DNA from: Desulfobacteraceae bacterium | GTDB lineage: Bacteria > Desulfobacterota > DSM-4660 > Desulfatiglandales > Desulfatiglandaceae | Length of the DNA stretch: 5,806 nt | Direction of reading: 5' to 3' | NCBI GenBank assembly: GCA_030611815.1 | Contig: JAUWPC010000223.1 | Coordinates: 1-5,806, forward strand | Part shown: positions 1-5,806 of the stretch, piece by piece | How the letters are laid out: the number at the start of each line of letters is the position of its first letter | Position numbering within the stretch: the stretch's first letter is position 1 | The notes under the pieces: model-generated | What the model was told of the DNA's origin: nothing | Seen by the model: only the letters and a program-made list of their open reading frames with translations | Databases searched by the model: none | Translations under genes and position numbers: made by a program

Positions 1-1
1 G

Positions 2-1045
2 ATTTTGAAGGCTATTCGTGAAAAAGATATTACCCGGGTGGTCCTTGCCTCCTGCGTGTGCTGCCCCCTCGACTTTGTATGCAGCGCCTGCACGGATCAG
101 AGAAGCCGCCTGAAGGACCAACTCTTTCATGGGACAGGGATTAGCCGGGCCATGGTTGAAACCTGCAACTTAAGGGGTGAGGCGCTGCGGTATCTCATGG
201 AAGACAGCGCTACTGCCCTGGCGCGTTTTACCGGGCTGATCGCCCGATCCGTTAACAGGGCCAAGAGTTTGAGGCCTCTTCCGGCCCCGGTGAGGACCTA
301 TAATTTTGCTACTGCGGTAATCGGTGAGTCAGAATCAGCCGTAAACAGCGCTCAAACCTTGGCCTCTGCCGGGCTTGAGGTCTTTATGTTCGGAAATGAG
401 GACAGGCCTTTAACAAAAAAATTGCCCCATACCAATATACACTGTTTTGAGGGGTCTGAGGTCACCGGTATGAGCGGTACATTGGGTGATTTCCAGATCT
501 TTGTGAAAACAGAAGGATTTTCTCAAGTTATACAGGTAGGGGCCATAATCTTAGGAGAAAAGGCAAGAGGGCAGATACCTTATATTTCCCAGAAGGGGCT
601 CCCGAGCAGTATACTGACATCCTCAATCCAAGAACGGGGCACTCCCGGAATACCTTTTGTCTATCCTGGAGCGACATCTATCGCCGGTCTTTTCAAGGCC
701 TACCCGCCCGGCATTCATGTATCTAAACGGAAAGCAGGCGCTGCCGCGGCTGCTCTTGCTGCGGCAATTATGCCTCGGGGCCCAAGGCAGAGCAAAGGAT
801 TTACCGTAGTGGTGGATAAAGATCTTTGCCGAGGATGCGGGCGCTGTATCCAGACCTGTCCTTATCAAGCGGTTACCCTCCAAGAAAATGCAGTGGGTGG
901 GTGGTATGCGATGGTAGACGAGGCCCTCTGTAAGGGGTGCGGCAACTGTATCTCCGGATGCCCATCAAACGCGGCTGACAGCCCCTATCGGAATCAGAAG
1001 TATCTCGAGCAATTGCTTGGAGCAGTACTTGTAGAAAACAACTAA
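2..1045 (+). CDS. HdrA-like iron-sulfur protein, 5'-truncated by the window
   Basis: This is the C-terminal part of a HdrA paralogue. The frame is open to the left edge, and the first possible start (TTG at 5) has no upstream context, so the true start lies outside. The order follows HdrA: a RVVLASC segment, a NLRGE segment matching the NLRE(Q) stretch of canonical HdrA, a Rossmann-like stretch (about 311-390), a late segment ending in an Ala-rich helix (about 655-770) resembling the HdrA 'GPKDI..S..QASAAAARA' region, then two [4Fe-4S] motifs CxxCxxCxxxC (827-859 and 929-961). Two departures from HdrA are visible. The nucleotide-binding loop reads IGESESA instead of GGGxAG, so FAD binding is doubtful, and the ASCSPR site is replaced by a cysteine cluster SCVCCPLDFVCSAC. 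It is probably a structural or electron-relay partner of the downstream Hdr proteins. Membership of the HdrA-like group is fairly sure; the exact subfamily and full length are unknown. Confidence 0.8.
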   Translation: MLKAIREKDITRVVLASCVCCPLDFVCSACTDQRSRLKDQLFHGTGISRAMVETCNLRGEALRYLMEDSATALARFTGLIARSVNRAKSLRPLPAPVRTYNFATAVIGESESAVNSAQTLASAGLEVFMFGNEDRPLTKKLPHTNIHCFEGSEVTGMSGTLGDFQIFVKTEGFSQVIQVGAIILGEKARGQIPYISQKGLPSSILTSSIQERGTPGIPFVYPGATSIAGLFKAYPPGIHVSKRKAGAAAAALAAAIMPRGPRQSKGFTVVVDKDLCRGCGRCIQTCPYQAVTLQENAVGGWYAMVDEALCKGCGNCISGCPSNAADSPYRNQKYLEQLLGAVLVENN

Positions 1046-1056
1046 GGCATTTGCTT

Positions 1057-1102
1057 GATGCTGGATGCACGATACAGGATGCAGGATGTACGATGCAGGA
1101 TG
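1057..1102. repeat. 7-bp tandem repeat, six and a half units (GATGCAG-like)
   Basis: Six consecutive heptamers can be read: GATGCTG, GATGCAC, GATACAG, GATGCAG, GATGTAC, GATGCAG, then a partial GATG. The array starts 11 bases after the stop codon of the upstream gene. Units vary but the GAT at the start is invariant. There is no associated reading frame. I know of no function; similar heptad arrays seem common between genes in Desulfobacterota, which is recollection and not shown here. Confidence 0.85.
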
Positions 1103-1145
1103 AAAACAAAAAGCAACCCCCTACGGGTCGGAGTCTAAACCCCTC

Positions 1146-1331
1146 GTGCTGTGTCCTGAAAGTTCTTTCTGCAAAATTGGAAATTTAAGTTGCCTGTGTA
1201 ATAGTAATCGAATAACGATCAAGGAATGACGAGTGACGAAGGAAAACAGTCGCAAGCGTGAAAACCGCGAAACAAAATAAAAGTAAAAATTCGTAATTCG
1301 GGATCCGGCGGTGACCTCGATTGTTGAAGAA
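1146..1331. repeat. Dispersed intergenic repeat, copy A
   Basis: This 186-bp segment matches copy B (3025-3222) at both ends. The left block (1146-1248, 103 bp) aligns without gaps at offset 1879 and shows six mismatches. The right block (1286-1331, 46 bp) is identical at offset 1891. The centre (1249-1285, 37 bp) is unrelated to the 49-bp centre of copy B. No terminal inverted repeats, target duplication or conserved reading frame were seen on either strand. It ends 74 bases before the start codon of the MvhD-HdrC-HdrB gene. It could be a small non-autonomous mobile element, a decayed insertion-sequence end, or a repeated leader or regulatory RNA; the sequence does not decide between these. 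Confidence 0.85.
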
Positions 1332-1341
1332 GGATGGTTTG

Positions 1342-1377
1342 CCTCTGAACCTCTGAACCTGCAAATACCTGCAAACG
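1342..1377. repeat. Two adjacent short tandem duplications
   Basis: CCTCTGAA occurs twice in a row (1342-1349, 1350-1357), followed directly by CCTGCAAATA and CCTGCAAACG (1358-1367, 1368-1377). They lie between copy A of the dispersed repeat and the next gene, and have no counterpart after copy B. Slippage products are the simplest explanation; a regulatory role is not shown. Of the rest of 1046-1405, bases 1103-1145 hold nothing I can name and 1378-1405 is a short leader. Confidence 0.7.
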
Positions 1378-1405
1378 AACGATGATGGAGTGATTAAGCA
1401 TATCC

Positions 1406-2989
1406 ATGACAGATTTTAATATCATACTTTTCATGTGCAACTGGGGGCCGCATGCGGCGTATCAGACGCTTCAGGACAACGGGGCTCAGATTCCTGATAA
1501 TATCAAGATGGTGCGAATTCCATGTACAGGAAGGATCAGCAAGGCCCTCCTTTTTAAGTCCTTTGAAATGGGGGCGAACGGTGTAGCCCTGATAGGGTGT
1601 GAACCGGGTGCATGCCGGTATGGAACAGGGACTACCAACGCACAAGGGCATGTGGAGGATACCCGGGGCATCTTAGAGCTGTTAGGTTTAGGAAAGGATC
1701 GCCTTCGTTTAGCTACCTTCCTGCCCGATGAACCGGAACGTCTCCTTGAGTTTCTGCAACGCTTTTCAAGGGAAATAGGGGAGATGGGGACAAGCCCGAT
1801 AAGGCCGACCACGGAATCGATGCCAGTGGCTGAAAGGGACGAGGCCATTAAAAAAATTGTATCTACCCACGATGTTTATGCATGCCAGGACTGTGGGAAG
1901 TGTTCGTCCGCCTGCCCCTTGACCCTCGCAGGAAAGCCTTTCTCCCCAAGGGCCATTGCAAATGCCGTGGTCGCTGGAGACATCGATTCTCCTTTAGTGC
2001 AAGAAGACGTCTGGTCCTGCCTGACCTGTGGGCTATGTTATGATCGGTGTCCCCCTGCAGTAGATTTCTCCGGGTTTATTCGGGATCTGCGTGATATACT
2101 GGTAAGGAGCGGTTCAGACAGACATGCATCCCATGGCGGGTTTTTTCATTCACTGATGCGGACAATGACGTCAAAGGATCTTAAGGTAAAACAGTGGGGA
2201 TGGCTTCCCGGGGACGTTCGGACAGATCCTGATAGCAAGACCCTGTTCTTCGGAGGATGCGCCCCCTACTTTGATATCTTTTTTAGAACCTATTTTGGAG
2301 TACAAACACGTGATATCCTCGTTGACAGTCTTCGACTTCTCAATTTTTTTGACATTCATCCTGCGCTGCTCAAAAATGAGCGATGCTGCGGGCATGATCT
2401 TTTATGGTCCGGGGACAGGGCGAATTTCCTGAGATTGGCAAAGCTGAACGCGGAAGCCATAAATAACTTAGGGGTAGAAGAGATCATAACGGCCTGTCCA
2501 GAATGTTACAGGACCCTTGTTAGAGACTATCCTGAACAGGGGATTGACCTTAATTGCAAGGTCACTCACATCTTCGATCTCCTGGAAAAAGAGATTGATA
2601 AGGGGGCAGTGGGCTTCAAGAAATTTGACAAGAAATTGACTTTTCAGGACCCATGCAGGTTAAGCCGTTTTGAGAATCGCCCCGATCTGCCGAGGAAGCT
2701 GATCAACCGGCTTAATCCAGCCTCCTTTAATGAGATGCAGGACAGTGGAACCAGCGCAATATGCTGTGGCAACAGTGCCTGGACCGGATGCGATTCATTC
2801 AGTAAGGTGCTTCAAGTTAAGCGTATCCGACAGGCCCATGATACAGGTAGCGATCTGCTGATCACTGCCTGCCCCAAATGTCAGATTCATCTCCGCTGCG
2901 CAATGGAGGACCCGTTCTTAGGAGAAGAGCTCAATATGGAGATGCTTGATCTCACGAGCCTTCTGGCCAAGACCATACAGTGGGAGTAG
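1406..2989 (+). CDS. MvhD-HdrC-HdrB fusion (HdrD-like), 527 aa
   Basis: Three electron-transfer modules lie in one chain. Residues about 5-120 are a MvhD/FlpD-type domain: CNWG at 11-14, IPCTGR with C40, and GCEPGAC with C65 and C70. Residues about 155-230 are HdrC-like with two [4Fe-4S] motifs (C160, C163, C166, C170; C205, C208, C211, C215). Residues about 275-510 hold two full CCG domains, C285-X41-CCG(327-329)-X34-C364xxC367 and C417-X35-CCG(453-455)-X33-C489xxC492, the noncubane cluster sites of HdrB/HdrD. In known complexes HdrB reduces a disulfide or an analogous acceptor; the substrate here is unknown. The protein looks cytoplasmic, with no signal peptide or membrane segment seen. MvhD normally has CNWC, and here the second Cys is Gly14, leaving four of the five usual cysteines. 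An in-frame TGA at 1391 limits the start to ATG 1406, whose ribosome-binding site is weak (GGAG at 1387-1390 is far away). Confidence 0.9.
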   Translation: MTDFNIILFMCNWGPHAAYQTLQDNGAQIPDNIKMVRIPCTGRISKALLFKSFEMGANGVALIGCEPGACRYGTGTTNAQGHVEDTRGILELLGLGKDRLRLATFLPDEPERLLEFLQRFSREIGEMGTSPIRPTTESMPVAERDEAIKKIVSTHDVYACQDCGKCSSACPLTLAGKPFSPRAIANAVVAGDIDSPLVQEDVWSCLTCGLCYDRCPPAVDFSGFIRDLRDILVRSGSDRHASHGGFFHSLMRTMTSKDLKVKQWGWLPGDVRTDPDSKTLFFGGCAPYFDIFFRTYFGVQTRDILVDSLRLLNFFDIHPALLKNERCCGHDLLWSGDRANFLRLAKLNAEAINNLGVEEIITACPECYRTLVRDYPEQGIDLNCKVTHIFDLLEKEIDKGAVGFKKFDKKLTFQDPCRLSRFENRPDLPRKLINRLNPASFNEMQDSGTSAICCGNSAWTGCDSFSKVLQVKRIRQAHDTGSDLLITACPKCQIHLRCAMEDPFLGEELNMEMLDLTSLLAKTIQWE

Positions 2990-2990
2990 G

Positions 2991-3011
2991 GATTGATGAT
3001 TGACGATTGGA
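2991..3011. repeat. 7-bp tandem repeat, three units (GATTGAN)
   Basis: Three heptamers GATTGAT, GATTGAC and GATTGGA begin two bases after the stop codon of the preceding gene. The period is the same as in the array at 1057-1102, and it again sits between a stop codon and a copy of the dispersed repeat, although the unit sequence differs. Confidence 0.6.
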
Positions 3012-3024
3012 GACCCGCCTACTA

Positions 3025-3222
3025 GTGCCGTGTCCTGAAAGTTCTTTCTGCAAAATTGGCGATTTAAGTTTCCGGTGTAATAGTAATCGAATAACGATCA
3101 AGGAGTGACGAGTGACGAAGGAAAACAAAGAATTTCACCTTGAGGATCTTCTCATTGGTTTTGCCGTCGGAATTATAAAATTCGTAATTCGGGATCCGGC
3201 GGTGACCTCGATTGTTGAAGAA
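3025..3222. repeat. Dispersed intergenic repeat, copy B
   Basis: This is the second copy of the element at 1146-1331, here 198 bp. The left block is 3025-3127 and the right block 3177-3222; the centre (3128-3176, 49 bp) has no similarity to that of copy A. The left block contains the doubled heptamer GAGTGAC (3103-3116), which in copy A reads GAATGAC then GAGTGAC. It has the same orientation as copy A relative to the genes. It ends 185 bases before the preferred hdrA start. A 65-codon minus-strand frame crosses it, but the reading frame is not the one open in copy A, so I do not call a gene. Confidence 0.85.
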
Positions 3223-3261
3223 AGACGTTAGTAGGCTGCAGTTAATCCATATTGTCGGCAT

Positions 3262-3282
3262 TATCCAAGTAATTGTTGGATA
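3262..3282. promoter_or_regulatory. Inverted repeat in the AT-rich leader of hdrA, possible operator
   Basis: TATCCAA and TTGGATA form a perfect 7-bp dyad around a 7-base spacer (3269-3275). The surrounding stretch from about 3240 to 3345 is clearly richer in A and T than the genes, as expected for a promoter region. A TATATT at 3290-3295 could be a -10 element, but no good -35 hexamer sits at the right distance. The dyad could bind a dimeric repressor or simply form a hairpin. No regulator gene is in the window. Confidence 0.35.
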
Positions 3283-3397
3283 TTATCAATATATTAGCAT
3301 TTATTTAAAGATAAAAGCGGGTTATATCTGGGGAATATCCGGTCAATTTGTTTTGCGAAAATGTAAGGAAGAACTTTTGGGACATTGCATTAGATTC

Positions 3398-3403
3398 AGA
3401 GGG
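3398..3403 (+). promoter_or_regulatory. Ribosome-binding site that decides the hdrA start
   Basis: AGAGGG stands four bases before ATG 3408. The frame also extends upstream to a TTG at 3348, but that codon has no comparable purine-rich site, and the extra 20 residues do not resemble HdrA, whose conserved N-terminus (VRIGVYVCHCG) begins about 16 residues after ATG 3408. Confidence 0.6.
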
Positions 3404-3407
3404 AAAA

Positions 3408-5806
3408 ATGGAACAGAATGTAGTTGTAAAGGGAGATGAGCACTTTGAGGAAAAGGTCCGTATAGGCGTCTATGTCTGCCATTGTGGTTTGAACATTGCG
3501 CAGACTGTGGATTGCCAGAGGGTGGCCGAGACCGCCTCTCTCCTCGACGACGTGACCATTTCAAAGGATATCGGCTATGCCTGCTCCGAGCCCGGGCAGC
3601 AGCAGATCAAAGATGATATTCTTGAACATGGCCTGGACCGGGTAGTCGTGGCGTCATGTTCGCCAAGGCTGCACGAACCCACCTTCAGGAAGATGCTTCA
3701 GTCGGCAGGAATCAATCCCTACCTTTTAGAGATGGCCAACCTTCGTGAACAGTGTAGCTGGGTCCACATGAATGAGCCCGATGCCGCCACAACGAAGGCC
3801 GAAGACCTGGTCAAGATGTCCGTATCGCGCATTCGCCTGCTCCAGCCCCTTAAGGAGGATACCCTCCCCCTCATCAAACGGACCCTGGTCATTGGAGGTG
3901 GTGTGGCAGGCATCCAGGCGGCCCTCGACCTCGCAGACAGTGGATATGATGTGATTTTAGTGGAGAAAAGGCCTACCATCGGGGGGGTTATGGCCCAGTT
4001 GGATAAGACCTTTCCCACCATGGACTGCTCCATCTGAATACTCGGACCGAAGATGACGGATGTCGGTCGACATCCCAGGATCACACTTCACACCCTCAGC
4101 GAAGTCGTAGACGTAAAGGGCTATGTGGGTAATTTCCATGTCAACATTCTGAAAAGGGCCCGCTACGTTGATGAAAAGGAATGTACTGCCTGCGGGGACT
4201 GTGTCAATGTCTGCCCCGTGGTCCGGCCCGACGAGTTCAACTTAGGTCTTTCATCCCGACGGGCTATTTTTACACCATTTCCACAGGCCGTCCCCTCGGC
4301 CTATGTAATCAATGTAAATGAGTGTTTGGGTCACAACCCTGTCGTCTGCGCCAAGTGCATAGAGGCCTGCGATAAGGACTGCATTGACTTTCACATGTCT
4401 GACAAGGAGATCGTGGAGGATGTGGGTTCGATTGTGGTCGCCACCGGTCTCGACGTATATGATCCGACTGAGCTTGACGAGTACGCTTATGCGAGATTCG
4501 AAAACGTACTTACCAGCCTTGAGTTTGAACGTCTTATCAATGCAGGGGGGCCTACCAAAGGAGAAGTCTTGCGACCTACAGACCGCCGCCGTCCACGGTC
4601 AGTGGGGTTCGTACAGTGCGTGGGTTCACGATCGGCCAAGAAGGGTGGGACCTACTGCTCTAATGTCTGCTGTATGAACACCGTAAAGAGCACCCTCATG
4701 CTTAAAGAGCACTACCCTGACATTGATATCAAGGTTTTTTATATTGATATAAGGGCCTTTGGAAAGGGGTTTGAGGATCTCTATATGCGGAGTCGTAGGT
4801 CAGGAGTCCATTACCTGAGGGGTCTTCCGGGCACGGTTGAAGAAGATCCTGATAAAGGCTTGAAGGTGTCAATAGAGAACACTGCCACGGGCAAACTCGA
4901 AACTCACCACTTGGATATGCTTGTATTGGCCCTGGGGATTAAACCCGCTTCAAGTACGCAACGGCTCCAGGAGATTTTAGGTCTCCAGCTTACCCCGGAC
5001 GGATTCTTTTTGGAGGCCCACCCCAAGCTGCTACCGGTGGATGCAGCAACCCGGGGGGTCTTCTACGCCGGTTGTGCGGAAGGGCCAAAGGATATCAAGG
5101 AAAGCGTTACCCAGGCCTCTGCCGCGGCAGCGCGCGCGATCCGTCTAATGCACAGGGGAGAAATTACCACCGAACCGATTACTTCGATGGTGGTGGAGGA
5201 ACATTGCAAGTCATGCGGAAAATGCGCAGAGGTCTGCCCCTATAACGCCATTAAAGTGGATATCAAGAGAAAGACACCCGCCGTGGTCAATACAGCGGCC
5301 TGTGCCGGGTGCGGGACCTGCGCTGCCGAGTGCCCGTTCGGCGCTATTATCATGAACCATTTCACAGACGAGCAGATCTTAAGCCAGGTCGATGCGTTAC
5401 TTGAAGAAAAGCCCAAGGAAAAGATCCTGGCCTTTGCGTGTAACTGGTGCTCCTATGCGGGCGCTGACTATGCAGGTGTATCCAGGCTCCAGTACCCTCC
5501 CAATGTGCGCCTTATCCGCACCATGTGCTCGGGGAGGGTGGATGAAAAATTTATATGGGACGGATTTCTTAAGGGGGTTCCTGTTATTTTGGTAAGCGGC
5601 TGCCATATCGGCGATTGCCACTACATTGACGCAAACCACTGGACAGAAAAACGGATAAAAAAGATACACAAGAAGATGTCCAAGTTGGGGATTCGCCCGG
5701 AGCGGCTTCAGTTAGAATGGATCAGCGCAGCAGAGGGTGTCCTCTTTGCCAAGGTTATGCAACGGATGGAGGTCCTCAGGGAGGGCGTGACTCCCGAGGA
5801 GATCGC
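3408..5806 (+). CDS. hdrA: HdrA-MvhD fusion selenoprotein (Sec210), 3' end cut by window
   Basis: This is the flavin-containing subunit of a Hdr complex with MvhD fused at its C-terminus; at least 799 residues are present. The order is: N-terminal GVYVCHCG (20-27) and ASCSPRLHEPTFR (82-94); FAD loop GGGVAG (163-168); TFPTMDCSI-U (201-210); [4Fe-4S] pair C259/C262/C265/C269 and C306/C314/C317/C321; CVGSR (404-408) and YCSNVCC (416-422); a second flavin-fold segment with AGCAEGPKDI (555-564); [4Fe-4S] pair C600/C603/C606/C610 and C632/C635/C638/C642; and MvhD from about 672 with CNWC (678-681), C707, C732 and C737. In characterised complexes HdrA is the bifurcating flavoprotein and MvhD its electron input. 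The only interruption is TGA at 4035-4037, exactly where HdrA normally has Cys, followed by a SECIS-like hairpin. After it the frame stays open to the window edge and every expected HdrA motif follows, so this is recoding and not a broken gene. MvhD is almost complete, so few residues should be missing. Confidence 0.93.
4035..4037 (+). other. Selenocysteine codon (UGA) of hdrA
   Basis: The TGA follows the HdrA motif TFPTMDCSI and precedes ILGPKMTDVGRHP, both conserved around a Cys in ordinary HdrA proteins. Selenocysteine at this position is known in HdrA of some methanogens and deltaproteobacteria. The residue is thought to belong to the iron-sulfur/flavin centre of HdrA. Annotation that treats TGA as stop would break the gene into a 209-residue and a roughly 585-residue piece, the latter starting falsely at ATG 4053. 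Confidence 0.9.
4058..4075 (+). promoter_or_regulatory. Bacterial SECIS hairpin
   Basis: GGATGTC and GACATCC pair in a perfect 7-bp stem closing the tetraloop GGTC (4065-4068). The loop starts 27 bases after the UGA, within the usual bacterial spacing, and has G in its first two positions. The GGUC core is the same as in the apical loop of the E. coli fdhF SECIS as I recall it. This is where SelB with Sec-tRNA would bind. A competing stem (4045-4049 with 4064-4068) is weaker and cannot form at the same time. Confidence 0.8.

Noticed and set aside
1057..1102. CRISPR array
   Set aside because: The units are 7 bp in direct tandem without spacers; there is no cas gene.
1112..1128. Terminator after the first gene
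   Set aside because: Only a 4-bp ACCC/GGGT stem can be drawn and no T-run follows, so it is too weak to call.
1146..1331. Insertion sequence with terminal inverted repeats
   Set aside because: The left end and the reverse complement of the right end do not match, no target duplication was seen, and there is no transposase. It was kept only as a dispersed repeat of unknown kind.
1219..1440. Small minus-strand gene of 73 codons across copy A
   Set aside because: It runs from repeat sequence into the start of the MvhD-HdrC-HdrB gene, has no recognisable domain and is not preserved in copy B.
3064..3261. Small minus-strand gene of 65 codons across copy B of the repeat
   Set aside because: The corresponding minus-strand stretch of copy A is open in a different frame, so there is no sign of selection on a protein.
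4053..5806. A separate HdrA-like gene starting at ATG 4053 after a truncated hdrA
   Set aside because: The frame is continuous with the upstream part, the conserved HdrA motif spans the TGA, there is no ribosome-binding site before 4053, and a SECIS hairpin is present. Recoding explains this better than a split or pseudogene.

Overview
The window holds three consecutive plus-strand genes of the heterodisulfide-reductase (Hdr) type: a 5'-truncated HdrA-like iron-sulfur protein (2-1045), a MvhD-HdrC-HdrB fusion (1406-2989) and a HdrA-MvhD fusion that is a selenoprotein and runs off the right edge (3408-5806). They are separated by two unusually long, repeat-laden intergenic regions of 360 and 418 bp. 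No hydrogenase, formate dehydrogenase, methyl-CoM enzyme, RNA gene or transposase is visible.

The organism is most likely a bacterium, probably an anaerobe of the Desulfobacterota (sulfate-reducing, syntrophic or aromatic-degrading). The selenocysteine UGA of the third gene is followed inside the coding sequence by a hairpin of the bacterial SECIS type; archaea place SECIS elements in untranslated regions, so an archaeal methanogen or ANME source is unlikely despite the Hdr content. HdrA/MvhD fusions, tandem HdrA paralogues and intergenic 7-bp GAT-type repeats also suit Desulfobacterota, but this placement is inference and no marker gene is present.

Layout. 2-1045: C-terminal part of a HdrA paralogue with a degenerate nucleotide-binding loop, a cysteine cluster where HdrA normally has ASCSPR, and two C-terminal [4Fe-4S] motifs. 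1046-1405: 7-bp tandem repeats, copy A of a dispersed repeat, then two short tandem duplications. 1406-2989: one polypeptide with a MvhD domain, a HdrC-like pair of [4Fe-4S] motifs and two complete CCG domains as in HdrB/HdrD. 2990-3407: again 7-bp repeats, then copy B of the same dispersed repeat, then an AT-rich leader with a 7-bp inverted repeat. 3408-5806: HdrA with Sec210, FAD site, four [4Fe-4S] motifs and a C-terminal MvhD domain, open to the window end.

How the genes may work together. In characterised Hdr complexes MvhD passes electrons to the HdrA flavin, and HdrC carries them to the HdrB noncubane clusters. All these modules are here, fused into two polypeptides, with MvhD present twice and a second HdrA-like protein beside them. 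The likely product is a soluble, flavin-based electron-bifurcating or electron-confurcating complex. Its donor and acceptor cannot be told from this window.
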